Shown here in pieces: positions 32,953 to 46,803 of a stretch of DNA of 64,000 bases. Position numbers and translations under genes: made by a program. The DNA comes from Burkholderiales bacterium C2 (GTDB taxonomy: Bacteria; Pseudomonadota; Gammaproteobacteria; Burkholderiales; Burkholderiaceae_C): positions 62,001-126,000 of the forward strand of contig SCOI01000015.1 of NCBI GenBank assembly GCA_005503085.1, read 5' to 3'. Under the pieces are notes generated by a model, which was not told where the DNA came from, did no database searches, and saw only the letters and a program-made list of their open reading frames with translations. Within the stretch, counting starts at the first letter, position 1. Every line of letters begins with the position of its first letter.

Positions 32953-33912
32953 ATGTTCCAATACCTGCTGCGCCGTCTGCTCTACGCGCTGCCCAGCCTG
33001 CTGGGCATCAGCGTCGTGCTGTTCACCGTGCTGGCGCTGGCGCCCGGCGACCCCTTCGAGGAACTGGCCACCAACCCGAATGTGCCGGCCGAGGTGCGCC
33101 AGATGCTGCGCGCCAAGTTCGGCCTCGATGACCCCGTCTGGCAGCGCTATTTCCGCTGGCTGTTCGCGATGTTCCAGGGCGACTGGGGCTTCTCCTTCGT
33201 CAGCCGCGTCGATGTGGACCAGCTGATCCTGCAGCGCCTGCCGACCACCCTGGTCATCATCGGCAGCTCGCAGATCCTCGCGCTGCTGATCGCGATACCG
33301 GTGGGTGTCTATGCCGCCACCCGGCCCTACTCGGTCTTCGACCAGATCGCCAACACCCTGGCCTTTGTCGGCTTCTCGCTGCCGACCTTCTTCACCGGCC
33401 TGCTCTTGATCCTGCTGTTCTCGATCCAGCTCGACTGGCTGCCCTTTGTCTACCGTGCCGATATCGCGGCCACGGGCTGGGCCTGGTGGTGGGAGCACCT
33501 CAAGCAGTCCATCATGCCGGTGGCCGTGCTGGGCCTGTTCCAGGGCGCCAGCTGGACCCGCTATGTGCGCTCGGCGGTGCTGGACGTGATCAAGCTCGAC
33601 TATGTGACCACGGCCCGCTCCAAAGGCCTTTCCGAGGGCGGGGTCGTGATCAAGCATGTGCTGCGCAATGCGCTGATCCCGGTCGTCACCCTGGTGGCGC
33701 TGCAGATGCCGGCGGTGTTCGGTGGCGCTATCGTCACCGAGCAGATCTTCCGCATCCCCGGCATCGGCTCGCTGCTGATCAGCGCCATCCTGGCCAATGA
33801 CACGCCGGTGATCATGGCGGTGACCTTTGTGTTCGCCTGCCTGGTGATCTTCTTCAACCTCCTGGCCGATCTGCTCTATGGCTGGCTCGACCCCCGCATC
33901 AGCTACCGCTAG
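32953..33912 (+). CDS. ABC transporter permease, DppB type
   Basis: A 319-residue inner-membrane protein with about six transmembrane helices. The N-terminus is MFQYLLRRLLYALPSLLGISVVLFTVLALAPGDPF, and the EAA loop (about residues 210-245, with YVTTARSKGLSEGGVVIKHVLRNALIPVVT) contacts the ATPases. It forms the channel with the DppC-like subunit. It starts 27 bases after the binding-protein stop, and its last 35 bases overlap the next permease. Confidence 0.93.
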   Translation: MFQYLLRRLLYALPSLLGISVVLFTVLALAPGDPFEELATNPNVPAEVRQMLRAKFGLDDPVWQRYFRWLFAMFQGDWGFSFVSRVDVDQLILQRLPTTLVIIGSSQILALLIAIPVGVYAATRPYSVFDQIANTLAFVGFSLPTFFTGLLLILLFSIQLDWLPFVYRADIAATGWAWWWEHLKQSIMPVAVLGLFQGASWTRYVRSAVLDVIKLDYVTTARSKGLSEGGVVIKHVLRNALIPVVTLVALQMPAVFGGAIVTEQIFRIPGIGSLLISAILANDTPVIMAVTFVFACLVIFFNLLADLLYGWLDPRISYR

Positions 33913-34791
33913 CGCCCATGTCTCGCCCTGGGGCGAGGCATGGCGGCGCTTCAAGCGCCACCGCATGGCCATGCTGAGTCTGGTGATCCTGCTGCTGATG
34001 GTGACGGCCGTGCTGGTCGGGCCCTGGCTCTGGCCCGTCGCGATCAACGATATCGACTTCACGGCCCGGCTCAAGAGCCCCTCGCTGGCCCACCCGCTGG
34101 GCACCGACGATCTGGGCCAGGACCTGCTGGCCCGCCTGCTCTACGGCGGCCGCATCTCGCTGGCCGTGGGCCTGGCGGCGATGCTGATGGCCGTGATCGT
34201 CGGTGTGCTGATCGGCGCAATCGCCGGCATCTCGCGCGGCAGCGTCGATGCGGCGCTGATGTGGCTGACCGATCTGTTTCTCTCGCTGCCCCAGCTGCCC
34301 TTGCTGCTGCTGATCATCTATCTGTTCCGCGACGGGCTGAAGGAGACCTTCGGCCCCGAGGTCGGCGTCTTCATCCTGATCGTCGTCGTGATCGGTGGCT
34401 TCCGCTGGATGCCGGTGGCGCGGCTGGTGCGGGCGCAGTTCTTCTCGCTGCGCGAGAAGGAGTTCGTCGAGGCGGCGCGGGCCCTGGGCGCGAGCACGCC
34501 GCGCCAGGTCACCCGCCACATCCTGCCCAATGCGCTGGGCCCGGTGATTGTGGCCGGCACCATCGATGTGGCGGCCGCCATCATTGCCGAGTCGACGCTG
34601 TCCTTTCTGGGCCTGGGCTTCCCGCCCGACATTCCGACCTGGGGCCGCATCCTCTTCGATGCCAAGGACTATCTGGACATCGCGCCGCACTGGGCCCTCT
34701 TCCCCGGCCTGGCGATCTTTCTGGCCGTGCTGACGATCAACTTCATCGGCGACGGTCTGCGCGACGCCCTCGATCCGCGCAAGGTGATGTG

Positions 34792-34792
<1 letters not shown>
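33878..34792 (+). CDS. ABC transporter permease, DppC type
   Basis: A 304-residue permease with a cytosolic N-terminal segment and about six helices. [18 protein letters not shown] opens the first helix, [26 protein letters not shown] follows it, and the EAA loop contains [28 protein letters not shown]. The start at 33878 makes an unusual 35-base overlap with dppB, but no in-frame start exists closer to the first conserved residues. Its stop overlaps the next ATG (TGATG). Confidence 0.92.
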
Positions 34793-36743
<1,951 letters not shown>

Positions 36744-36747
36744 TCGC

Positions 36748-38031
36748 TCAGCCCCTGACCTCACCCTGACCAAGCACCACCCACTTCATCGAGGTCAGCC
36801 CCTCCAATCCGACCGGTCCGCGGGCGTGGAACTTGTCGGTCGAGATGCCGATCTCGGCGCCGAGGCCGTACTCGAAGCCGTCGGCAAAGCGGGTGCTGGC
36901 ATTGACCATCACACTGGCCGAATCGACCTCGCGCAGAAAGCGCATCGCGTTCGGATGGTTGGTCGTCAGGATCGCATCGGTGTGGTGCGATCCGTAGCGG
37001 TTGATATGGGCAATCGCCTCGTCCAAGCTGTCGACCACCTTGATGCTAATGACAGGCGCCAGGTATTCCTCGCTCCAGTCGGCCTCGGTGGCGGCCGCTA
37101 GCTTGGCGCCGGCCAGGCCGCCTTGCAGCGGGCCCAGCAGGGCCAGCGTACGCGGGCAGCCGCGCATCTCGACGCCCTTGGCCGCGAAGATCGCGCCGAT
37201 GCGGGGCAGGAACTCGCTCGCCTGCTCGGCATGCACCAGCAGCGATTCGGTCGCGTTGCAAGGGCTGTATTTCTGCGTCTTGGCGTTGTCGACCACGCGC
37301 AGCGCCAGGCCCAGCTCGACCTCGGCATCGACATAGCTGTGGCAGTTGCCGTCCAGATGCTTGATCACCGGCACCTTGGCTTCGCGGCTGATGCGCTCGA
37401 TCAGGCCCTTGCCGCCGCGCGGGATAATGACATCGACGAACTCCGGCATCGTGATCAGCGCGCCGACTGCGGCGCGGTCGGTGGTGCCGACCAGTTGCAC
37501 CGCTGTGCGCGGCAGGCCGGCTTCGGCCAGCGCATCGCCGACGATCTGTGCCAGCGCCAGATTCGAATGCAGGGCCTCGGAGCCGCCGCGCAGGATGCAG
37601 GCGTTGCCGCTCTTGATCGCCAGCGACGCGGCCTCGATGGTCACATTGGGCCGGCTCTCGTAAATCATGCCGAACACCCCCAGCGGCACGCGCATCTGGC
37701 CGACGCTGATGCCGCTGGGGCGGCGCTTGACCCCGCTGATCTCGCCGATCGGATCGGGCATCGCGGCGATCTGCGCGCAGCCCTCGGCGACCGTGGCGAT
37801 GACCTTGTCCGTCAGCCTCAGCCGGTCGACCATGGGCGCGTCCAGACCGGCCGCAGCCTCCAGATCGCGCTCATTGGCTTGACGCAGCGCCGGGCCGGCC
37901 TCGCCGAGGCGGCGCGCCAGCGCCAGCAGCGCGGCATTCTTGGCGGCGGTGGGCGCGGCGGCCATCGAGGTGGCGGCGGCACGGGCCTGGCGGCCCAGGG
38001 TCTGCATCAGGGTCTGGATGTCGTCACTCAT
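36748..38031 (-). CDS. proA: Gamma-glutamyl phosphate reductase
   Basis: Second step of proline synthesis: reduces gamma-glutamyl phosphate to the semialdehyde with NADPH. The 427-residue protein is the usual length. It shows the catalytic cysteine in [16 protein letters not shown], the cofactor-side [15 protein letters not shown] and the C-terminal [15 protein letters not shown], typical of ProA. proB is not adjacent, as is common in Burkholderiales. The start is ATG at 38031. Confidence 0.97.
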   Translation of the reverse strand: MSDDIQTLMQTLGRQARAAATSMAAAPTAAKNAALLALARRLGEAGPALRQANERDLEAAAGLDAPMVDRLRLTDKVIATVAEGCAQIAAMPDPIGEISGVKRRPSGISVGQMRVPLGVFGMIYESRPNVTIEAASLAIKSGNACILRGGSEALHSNLALAQIVGDALAEAGLPRTAVQLVGTTDRAAVGALITMPEFVDVIIPRGGKGLIERISREAKVPVIKHLDGNCHSYVDAEVELGLALRVVDNAKTQKYSPCNATESLLVHAEQASEFLPRIGAIFAAKGVEMRGCPRTLALLGPLQGGLAGAKLAAATEADWSEEYLAPVISIKVVDSLDEAIAHINRYGSHHTDAILTTNHPNAMRFLREVDSASVMVNASTRFADGFEYGLGAEIGISTDKFHARGPVGLEGLTSMKWVVLGQGEVRG

Positions 38032-38053
38032 GCCCCGATTCTCGCCGATGGGC

Positions 38054-39139
38054 TCATCGCCCCATGCGCAACAGCGCTTGCTCGGCCAGCCAGCGGGTCA
38101 GCTCACCCGAAGCCAAGCCCTCGCGCGCCAGCCGCGCCGACTGTCCCGACCACAGCGACATGAAGTCGCCCGAACCGTCATCCCCTCTGGGCTCGCTGGC
38201 CGCGCGCAGCGGCGCCAAAGCGCCGCCGGCGGTCGGGAAGGCCGGGGCCAGGGTCGAGATCGGACCGACTTCTCGCATCAGGCGGTTGACGATGCCGCGC
38301 GCCGGACGACCGGTGAAGAGATTGGTCAGCGCCGTCTGCTCGGCGCGCTCGCAGCGCAGCGCGGCGCGGTGCGGCGGCGCCAGATGGGCCTCGGGCGTGA
38401 ACAGATAGGCGGTGCCGATCTGCACGGCGGCCGCGCCCAGCACGAAGGCGGCATGGATGCCCCGCGGGTCGGCGATGCCGCCGGCGGCGATCACCGGCAC
38501 GCGCACCGCGTCGACCACCTGGGGCAGCAGCGAGAAGGTGCCGACCTGGGTGTCGATCTCGTCGGCCAGGAAATGGCCGCGATGGCCGCCGGCCTCGAAG
38601 CCCTGGGCGATGACGGCGTCCACACCCTGGGCTTCGAGCCAGCGCGCCTCGGCCACCGTGGTTGCCGAGGCGATGATCTTGGCGCCGCTGGCGCGCACCC
38701 GGGCCAGCAGCTCGGGCGCGGGCAGGCCGAAATGGAAGCTCGCGACCTCGGGCCGGAAGGCCTCGATCAACTCGCAGCTGGCCGCGTCAAAGGGCTGACG
38801 GTTCGAGGCGGGCACCGGGCCGTCCGCGTCCAGGCCCAGCTCCAGGTAGTAGGGGCGCAGCCGCTGCCGCCAGGCGGCTTCGCGCTCGGCATCCGGCGCG
38901 GGCGGGCGGTGGCAGAAGAAGTTCAGATTGATAGGCTTGCCGGTCTGCGCCCTGATCAGCGCCAGCTGCTCACGCTGCTGGGCGGGGCTCAAGAGCGCGC
39001 AGGGCAGCGAGCCCAGGCCGCCGGCCTCCGAGACAGCCACCACCATCTCGTGCAAGGTGGGTCCGGCCATCGGCGCCTGGATGATGGGCAACTCAATGCC
39101 AAACAGATCGAGGAAGCGGGTATCGGGCCAGTGGTTCAT
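38054..39139 (-). CDS. Nitronate monooxygenase family protein
   Basis: A 361-residue FMN-dependent TIM-barrel enzyme (2-nitropropane dioxygenase family) that oxidises nitronates such as propionate 3-nitronate. It has [13 protein letters not shown] near the N-terminus, [10 protein letters not shown] with the histidine of class I enzymes, [13 protein letters not shown] and [30 protein letters not shown] for FMN binding. It lies 22 bases upstream of proA's start on the same strand. A metabolic tie to proA is not evident. Confidence 0.9.
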   Translation of the reverse strand: MNHWPDTRFLDLFGIELPIIQAPMAGPTLHEMVVAVSEAGGLGSLPCALLSPAQQREQLALIRAQTGKPINLNFFCHRPPAPDAEREAAWRQRLRPYYLELGLDADGPVPASNRQPFDAASCELIEAFRPEVASFHFGLPAPELLARVRASGAKIIASATTVAEARWLEAQGVDAVIAQGFEAGGHRGHFLADEIDTQVGTFSLLPQVVDAVRVPVIAAGGIADPRGIHAAFVLGAAAVQIGTAYLFTPEAHLAPPHRAALRCERAEQTALTNLFTGRPARGIVNRLMREVGPISTLAPAFPTAGGALAPLRAASEPRGDDGSGDFMSLWSGQSARLAREGLASGELTRWLAEQALLRMGR

Positions 39140-39157
39140 CGCAGCAGGTCTCCTGCA

Positions 39158-40006
39158 TCAGAGCTTGGCACGCATCAGCAACTGATGCAGGGGCAGGGTC
39201 TCGAAGCCCAGCTCGCGCAAGGCCTGACCCCCGAGGTCCAGGCGCTGCAGCTGGGGCACGCGCAGCGTGGCCTGCGGGAACTCGGCGCGCAGCGCCTGCA
39301 GCAGGGCGCGGGCATCGGTCTGCGCGGGCTGCCAGTCGATCAGGCTGCCCACCACCACCGTGGCATCGTCGGGTCGCGAGAACACCAGCTGGGCCGATCC
39401 CTTCTGCCAGGCGCTCATGCCGCTGGCCGATTGCAGCGAGGCGGCCGTCACCTGCAGCGGCAGATCGCGCAACCGGGCCTGGGCCTCGTCGCGCAGCCAG
39501 GCCAGCGCGGCCTCGTGCTCGAGCGCACGGAACTCGCAGGCCGCCGGAGCGACGCTGCCCGGCAGCGCCTGGTAGCCGTGCAGCTCATGCAGGGTCTCAA
39601 AACCACGGCCGCGATACAGGCGCAGCGCCCGCTCGTTCTGCGCAAACACCTCCAGCTCGGCCTCGGCCAGGCCGGCAGCGCGGGCGCGCGCCAGCACATC
39701 GTCGAGCAGGCGCGCAGCGGCACCGCTGCCGCGCGCGACCGGCAGCGCGCCCATCGTCGCCAGCCGCCAGCGCCCGCTCTCGGGCCGGGGCGCGACGAAG
39801 GCGAAGGCCAGGATCTCGCGGTCGTCCAGCACCACGCGGCTGAGTTCCAGATCGATGCCCTGGCGGGCCAGCAGGCCCGGCCATTGCGCCAGCGTGGTCT
39901 GGAAGGGGCCGATCAGATAGTCGGCAAAGGCGCCGACAAAGGCCTGGTGCAGTTGCTCGGGCGCCAGCTCGGCGGCCGAAACGACAAGGGTCGGGTCTTG
40001 ACTCAT
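39158..40006 (-). CDS. GNAT family N-acetyltransferase
   Basis: A 282-residue protein. The first GNAT-like domain (about residues 10-145) has the acetyl-CoA pocket in VARGSGAAARLLDDVLARARAAGLAEAEL, and NERALRLYRGRGFE follows. The C-terminal half (about 150-282) looks like a degenerate second GNAT domain, with VFSRPDDATVVVGSLIDW and LRELGFETLPLHQL. The substrate is unknown. It lies 18 bases upstream of the nitronate monooxygenase start and 13 bases behind the AEC carrier. Confidence 0.82.
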   Translation of the reverse strand: MSQDPTLVVSAAELAPEQLHQAFVGAFADYLIGPFQTTLAQWPGLLARQGIDLELSRVVLDDREILAFAFVAPRPESGRWRLATMGALPVARGSGAAARLLDDVLARARAAGLAEAELEVFAQNERALRLYRGRGFETLHELHGYQALPGSVAPAACEFRALEHEAALAWLRDEAQARLRDLPLQVTAASLQSASGMSAWQKGSAQLVFSRPDDATVVVGSLIDWQPAQTDARALLQALRAEFPQATLRVPQLQRLDLGGQALRELGFETLPLHQLLMRAKL

Positions 40007-40019
40007 GGTGGCAGCGGGT

Positions 40020-41000
40020 TCAAGGAAACAGGGTCACGACGGCCAGCCACAGCGGCGCGCTCAGCACGAAGGCCACGGTAGACAGCACGGTGGCGGCAGT
40101 GACCTCGGCCTCGCGGGTCTGGTAGCGCTGGGCGAAGATCAGTGCGTTCGAGCCGGTGGGCAGGGCCGCCAGCATCACGATCACCGCCAGCGGCATGCCG
40201 CTGAGGCCGAAGCCCCAATGCGCAATGGGCAGCACCAGGGCCGGCAGCGCGAACAGCTTCAGCAGCGCCAGCGACAGCGCGCCGCGCCAGCGTGAGGGCC
40301 AGCCGTAATAGGCCAGCGACATGCCGATCAGCGTCAGGCACAGCGGCACGACGGCCGTGCCCAGCAGCTGCAGCACTTCGTCCAGCACCGCCGGCAGCGT
40401 GAGCCCGGAGGCATTGAACAGCAGGCCGGCCACCACCGGCAGCACAACCGGATGGATCACGGTGTTCTTGACCGTCAGCGCCAAGGTGCGGCCCAGGCTG
40501 GCGCCGGGCCGGGCGCGTGCCAGGTCATGCTCGACCAGCAGGGTCAGCAGGGTCAGTATCAGCAGCGCATGCAGGCTGACCACGGTGATGTGGATGGCCA
40601 GCCCGGCCTCGCCGAAGATGCCGGCCGCCAGCGGCACGCCGACCTGCAAGGTGTTGCCGAAGCCCACCGTGATGGCCTGCACGCAAGGCAGGGCCGGTTC
40701 CTCGCGACCGGCGCCGCGCCAGCGCTGCACGCCATAGATCAGCAGGATCAGCAGCATCAGCGGGCCGAAGAAGGCGCTCAAGGTCAGCCAGGGCAGGCTG
40801 TCGAAATCGACCCGGGCCGTGGTGCGGAACAGCAGGGCCGGCACGAAGAGGTAGAAGGCCGCCGCCGACAAGACCTTGGCCGGGTCCCCCCCGCTGCCGC
40901 CGGCCGAGGCGTCGCCCAGCCAGCGCATGCGGCCGACGAACCAGCCGATCGCCACCGTGATGAAGATCGCCAGCAGCTTGTAGAAAATCATCCAGGACAT
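40020..41000 (-). CDS. AEC (auxin efflux carrier) family transporter
   Basis: A 326-residue inner-membrane protein with about ten helices in two inverted halves. Typical features are the MSWMIFYKLLAIFITVAIGW start, PALLFRTTARVDF and the second-half VAGLLFNASGLTLPAVLDE. AEC carriers move organic anions such as malate, malonate or other carboxylates. The substrate is not deducible. It ends 13 bases before the GNAT start. Confidence 0.88.
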   Translation of the reverse strand: MSWMIFYKLLAIFITVAIGWFVGRMRWLGDASAGGSGGDPAKVLSAAAFYLFVPALLFRTTARVDFDSLPWLTLSAFFGPLMLLILLIYGVQRWRGAGREEPALPCVQAITVGFGNTLQVGVPLAAGIFGEAGLAIHITVVSLHALLILTLLTLLVEHDLARARPGASLGRTLALTVKNTVIHPVVLPVVAGLLFNASGLTLPAVLDEVLQLLGTAVVPLCLTLIGMSLAYYGWPSRWRGALSLALLKLFALPALVLPIAHWGFGLSGMPLAVIVMLAALPTGSNALIFAQRYQTREAEVTAATVLSTVAFVLSAPLWLAVVTLFP

Positions 41001-41014
41001 AGGCAGCGAGTATC

Positions 41015-41034
41015 GCGCCGGGCCGGCCCGGCGC
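41015..41034. repeat. Perfect 20-bp GC palindrome downstream of the histidine kinase gene
   Basis: The sequence (GCGCCGGGCC on one arm and its reverse complement on the other) is fully self-complementary with no loop. It lies between the kinase stop (41065) and the AEC start (41000). There is no T run. It may be a terminator-like element or a protein-binding dyad. Confidence 0.5.
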
Positions 41035-41064
41035 CTGTTGTGGAACTCGCTTAGCGAACAATCC

Positions 41065-42921
<1,857 letters not shown>

Positions 42922-42965
42922 GCCTCTCCCTTAACGCCGCAGCGGCTGCCAAGTGTCGCCTATGT

Positions 42966-44531
42966 TCAGCCCTCCGGGGGACAGGGCTTGCCATCGCGCA
43001 GCCGCCACAGGCCCAGCGGGTTGTGCGGCTGCAGCGCCGGCGGCAGCAGCTCGGCCGGCAGATCCTGATAGCAGACCGGGCGCAGAAAGCGCTCGATCGC
43101 GGCCGTGCCCACCGAGGTATGGGCCGCGCTGCTGCTGGCCGGCCAGGGGCCGCCATGCACCATCGCGGGCGCCACCTCGACCCCGGTCGGGAAGCCATTG
43201 GCCAGGATGCGCCCGGCCTTGCGTTCGAGCACCGGCAGCAAGGCCTGGGCGAGCTGCGTATCGGCCGCATCCAGCTGCAGGGTCGCGGTCAGCTGGCCCT
43301 CCAGCGCCTCGGCCACCGCCAGCAGCTCGGCCTCATCGCGGCAGCGCAGCAGCAGCGCGGCGGGGCCGAACACCTCTTCATGCAGCAGCGAGTTGGCGAT
43401 GAAGCGCGCGGCATCGGCGACGCAAAGCTGGGCCGCGCCCTGCACCAGGGTTTCGACGCCGGGCTGCTCGCGCAGCCGCGCGGCGCCGGTCTCGAAGGCC
43501 GACTGGATGCCCGGGGTCAGCATCGTGCCGGCCGGCTTGGCGGCCAGCAGCGGCAGGGCCGCCGCCACAAAGCGCTGCAGATCAGGGCCATCGAGCCCGA
43601 CCAGCAGGCCGGGATTGGTGCAGAACTGGCCGACCCCCAGGGTCAGCGAATCGGCGAAGCCCTGGGCAATGGTCTCGGCCCGCGCCGCCAGCGCCGCCGG
43701 CAGCAGAAAGACCGGGTTGATCGCGCTCATCTCGGCATAGACCGGAATCGGCTGCGGCCGCGCCTGGGCCACGGCCATCAAGGCCTGCCCGCCGCGCCGC
43801 GAGCCGGTGAAGCCGACCGCCTGGATCACCGGATGCGCGACCAGGGCCTGGCCCAGCGCGGTGCCGGCGTCGTGCAGCAGCGAGAACAGGCCCTCGGGCA
43901 GGCCCAGCTCGCGCACCGCCTGCTGGATCACGCGGCCAACCAGCTCCGAGCTGCCGGGATGGGCCGGATGGGCCTTGGCAATGACCGGGCAGCCGGCCGC
44001 CAGCGCGGCGGCCGTGTCGCCGCCGGCCACCGAGAAGGCCAGCGGAAAATTGCTGGCGCCGAACACCGCGACCGGCCCGATGGCGATCTTGTGCGAGCGC
44101 AGATCGGCACGCGGCAGCGGCGCGCGTTCGGGCAGGGCCGAGTCCAGGGTCGCAGCGCTCCAGTGGCCGTCGCGCAGCGCCTGGGCGAACAGGCGCAGTT
44201 GGCCGACGGTGCGGCCGCGCTCGCCCTGCAGCCGCGCGACGGGCAGGGCCGATTCCAGATGCGCGCGCTCGATCAGCACATCGCCCAGCGCCAGCAGCCC
44301 CTCGGCGACGGCTTCCAGCAAGCGCGCGCGCTGCTCGGGCAGGCTGCGGCGCCAGGGATCGGCGGCGGCGCGCGCCAGCGCGCAGGCCCGCTCGACATCG
44401 GCCGCATCGCCGCCGCCAAAGGTCTCCGGCAAGACCTGACCCCGGATCGGACTCCAAGCCTGCAGTTCGCCGGCGGTGCCGCGCTTCGCTGCGGCGCCTA
44501 TCAGCTGCTCACCGCTGATCGCCAGGCTCAC
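42966..44531 (-). CDS. 2-oxoglutarate semialdehyde (2,5-dioxovalerate) dehydrogenase
   Basis: Oxidises 2-oxoglutarate semialdehyde to 2-oxoglutarate, the last step of hydroxyproline or pentose/hexarate catabolism. The 521-residue protein matches the family length. E267 in VYAEMSAINPVF is the catalytic glutamate, C304 in GQFCTNPGLL the nucleophile, and GASNFPLAFSVAGGDTAAALAAGCPVIAK the NAD(P) region. The start is GTG at 44531, overlapping the upstream TGA by GTGA, since no ATG exists near the protein start. It is the last gene of the TRAP operon. Confidence 0.88.
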   Translation of the reverse strand: MSLAISGEQLIGAAAKRGTAGELQAWSPIRGQVLPETFGGGDAADVERACALARAAADPWRRSLPEQRARLLEAVAEGLLALGDVLIERAHLESALPVARLQGERGRTVGQLRLFAQALRDGHWSAATLDSALPERAPLPRADLRSHKIAIGPVAVFGASNFPLAFSVAGGDTAAALAAGCPVIAKAHPAHPGSSELVGRVIQQAVRELGLPEGLFSLLHDAGTALGQALVAHPVIQAVGFTGSRRGGQALMAVAQARPQPIPVYAEMSAINPVFLLPAALAARAETIAQGFADSLTLGVGQFCTNPGLLVGLDGPDLQRFVAAALPLLAAKPAGTMLTPGIQSAFETGAARLREQPGVETLVQGAAQLCVADAARFIANSLLHEEVFGPAALLLRCRDEAELLAVAEALEGQLTATLQLDAADTQLAQALLPVLERKAGRILANGFPTGVEVAPAMVHGGPWPASSSAAHTSVGTAAIERFLRPVCYQDLPAELLPPALQPHNPLGLWRLRDGKPCPPEG

Positions 44532-45517
44532 AGCGCGGCCCCGACCTTGCGCAGCGCGGCGATCTGCGGCGCCTTGGGCAGCCAGAGCTTGTCGAAGTCG
44601 CTGATCAGCGCCTGGGTGTCCAGGCCCGGCTCGGTCCTGATCGCGAAGGGCACGGCCTTGAACTTCTCGATCAGGCCCAGCTCGGTGGTCACGATGTCCT
44701 TGATCTGCGCGTCCAGGCTCTGGCGCACCAGGCCGCGTATCAATTCCTTGTCCTTGGCATCCAGGCCCTGCCAGATGCGGCCCGAGACCAGCGGCGCGAA
44801 GGGCATGAACAGCGCATTCATCTGCAGCATGCTCTTGGCCACCTTGTCGAAGCGCTGGTTCCACGAGAACTCGATATCGGCCTCCAGCCCGTCCACCTGG
44901 CCGTTGGCCATCGCGTCGAAGACCTGCGGCGTCGGGATCGGCGTCGGCGCGGCACCCAGCGACTGGTAGAAGTCGCGGTAGACCGGCGTCGGGTTGATGC
45001 GCAGCTTCATGCCCTTGATGTCCTTGACGCCGGCGATCTCCTTGGTCGAGAACACCACGCGCATGCCGGTGATGCCCCAGCCCAGGCCTATGGTGCCGGT
45101 CTCCCGCGGCAGCACCTCCAGGAGCTTCAGCGCGGCCTCGTGGCGCACCAGCTTGGCGACGTCGGTGGTCGAGCGCACCAGATAGGGCGCGTTGATGGCC
45201 GCGACGCTGGCGACCCGCGAGCCCAGCTCGGCGGCCTGGATCCAGCCCATGTCCAGCGCGCCGGTCTGCAGCTGCTGCATCATCGCCGACTCATTGCCCA
45301 GCTGGCCCGAGTGGAAAACGGTGACGGACAGGCGGCCGTTGCTTTCCTTCTTGATGCTCTCGCCAAAGGCCAGCGCGGCACGGTTCCAGGAATGGCCGGC
45401 CGGCGTGATCAGGCCGAGGCGGAATTCCTTGGCCTGGGCGCGGGCCTGGCCGATGAAGGCGGGGGCGGCCAGCGCGGCACCGGCTTGAACGAGTTGGCGA
45501 CGGGTCAGCAGAGTCAT
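44528..45517 (-). CDS. TRAP transporter substrate-binding protein (DctP type)
   Basis: A 329-residue periplasmic binding protein. A signal with RR (TRRQLVQAGAALAAPAFIGQARAQ) is followed by the DctP fold. LGLITPAGHSWNRAALAFGESIKKESNGRLSVTVFHSGQLG is typical, and the conserved carboxylate-binding arginine lies near MKLRINPTPVYRDFYQSLGA. The likely ligand is a carboxylate, perhaps hydroxyproline or a sugar acid, given the enzymes in the operon. It is placed after the DctM gene by 19 bases. Confidence 0.9.
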   Translation of the reverse strand: MTLLTRRQLVQAGAALAAPAFIGQARAQAKEFRLGLITPAGHSWNRAALAFGESIKKESNGRLSVTVFHSGQLGNESAMMQQLQTGALDMGWIQAAELGSRVASVAAINAPYLVRSTTDVAKLVRHEAALKLLEVLPRETGTIGLGWGITGMRVVFSTKEIAGVKDIKGMKLRINPTPVYRDFYQSLGAAPTPIPTPQVFDAMANGQVDGLEADIEFSWNQRFDKVAKSMLQMNALFMPFAPLVSGRIWQGLDAKDKELIRGLVRQSLDAQIKDIVTTELGLIEKFKAVPFAIRTEPGLDTQALISDFDKLWLPKAPQIAALRKVGAAL

Positions 45518-45536
45518 GGCGAGGACCTTTCGGGTG

Positions 45537-46802
45537 TTAGTTCAGGAGAGCGAGCGAGAGACTCGGGAACAGCGACAGCAGCACCAGCGCGACGCAGCAG
45601 ATCACGAAGAACGGCAGCGTGACGATGAACATCTTTCCCGGCTTGGCGCCGGTCACGGCGGCCGCGACAAAGAAGCTCAGCCCCACCGGCGGCGACATCA
45701 GGCCCAGCACCAGGTTGACGACGACGACCACGCCGAAATGGCGCGGGTCGATGCCGTAGACCTCGGTGGCGATAGGCAAGAGGATGGGCACGGTCATGAT
45801 CAGGCCGGGGATGCCGTCGATCACGGTGCCGATGATCAGCAGGATCACATTGACCAGCAGCAGAAAGCTGACCGGGTCCTTGGCCACCGTCTGTATCCAC
45901 GCGGCCGCCGCCTGCGGCACCTTGCCGTAGATCAGCAGCCAGGAGAATACGGCGGCCGCCGCGACCAGGAAAAGCACGATGGCCGAGTAGACCGCCGCGC
46001 GCAAGAGGATGGCCGGCAGCATGCCGAAGCGGAACTCGCGCGTCACATAGCGGCCGATCAGGGCCGCCGCGACCGCGCCGACCGCCGCCGCCTCGGTCGG
46101 GTTGGCGAAGCCGCCGAGGATGGAGCCGACGATGACGATGGGGATCAGCAGCGTCGGCGAGGCGGCCAGCGCGGTGCGGGCGCGCTCGCGCAGAGTCCTG
46201 CGCTCGCTGCGTGGGTATTTGTAGATCACACCCATGCAGGCGATCACGACAAAGAACAGCAGGGTCAGCACGATGCCCGGCAGGATGCCGGCGGTCAGCA
46301 TGTCGCCGACCGCGACCTGGGCCAGCACGCTGTAGACCACGAACATCACCGAGGGCGGGATGATGGGGCCCAGCATGCCGCCATAGACGGTGACGCCGGC
46401 CGCGAAGGTCTTGTCATAACCCTGCTTCTCCATCTCCGGCACCATGATCTTGGACATGATGGCGACCTGGGCCGTGGCCGAGCCGATGATGGACGAGACC
46501 ATCATGTTCGCGAGGATGTTGACATAGGCCAGGCCGCCGCGCACCGAGCCGACAAAGGCCATCGCCAGCTCCACCAGACGGCGCGTGATGCCGCCGCTGC
46601 TCATGATCTCGCCGATCAGGATGAACAGCGGGATCGCGATCAGGCCGTAGCTGTCGACCCCGCCGAACATCTGGCTGGGGAAGGACTGCAAGAGCACGGT
46701 GTTGCCGTTGCTGTAGATATAGACGATGCCGGCCAGGCACAGGCAGACGCCGATCGGCACGCCGACCAGCATCACGAAGAGGAAGAAGGCGCCGGTCAGC
46801 AT
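45537..46802 (-). CDS. TRAP transporter large permease (DctM type)
   Basis: A 421-residue membrane protein with about twelve helices forming the sodium-coupled transport unit. Features include LPSQMFGGVDSYGLIAIPLFILIGEIMSSGGITRRLV-like text (seen as FPSQMFGGVDSYGLIAIP), SATAQVAIMSKIMVPEM and the late VNLVLGLMSPPVGLSFFVAAAV. Its ATG at 46802 lies one base past the DctQ stop at 46804, giving tight coupling. Confidence 0.92.
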   Translation of the reverse strand: MLTGAFFLFVMLVGVPIGVCLCLAGIVYIYSNGNTVLLQSFPSQMFGGVDSYGLIAIPLFILIGEIMSSGGITRRLVELAMAFVGSVRGGLAYVNILANMMVSSIIGSATAQVAIMSKIMVPEMEKQGYDKTFAAGVTVYGGMLGPIIPPSVMFVVYSVLAQVAVGDMLTAGILPGIVLTLLFFVVIACMGVIYKYPRSERRTLRERARTALAASPTLLIPIVIVGSILGGFANPTEAAAVGAVAAALIGRYVTREFRFGMLPAILLRAAVYSAIVLFLVAAAAVFSWLLIYGKVPQAAAAWIQTVAKDPVSFLLLVNVILLIIGTVIDGIPGLIMTVPILLPIATEVYGIDPRHFGVVVVVNLVLGLMSPPVGLSFFVAAAVTGAKPGKMFIVTLPFFVICCVALVLLSLFPSLSLALLN

Positions 46803-46803
46803 C

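Noticed and set aside
31129-34104. Minus-strand open frame of 991 codons antisense to the peptide ABC transporter
   Set aside because: It lacks any recognised motif, and the overlapping plus-strand genes match known families along their full length.
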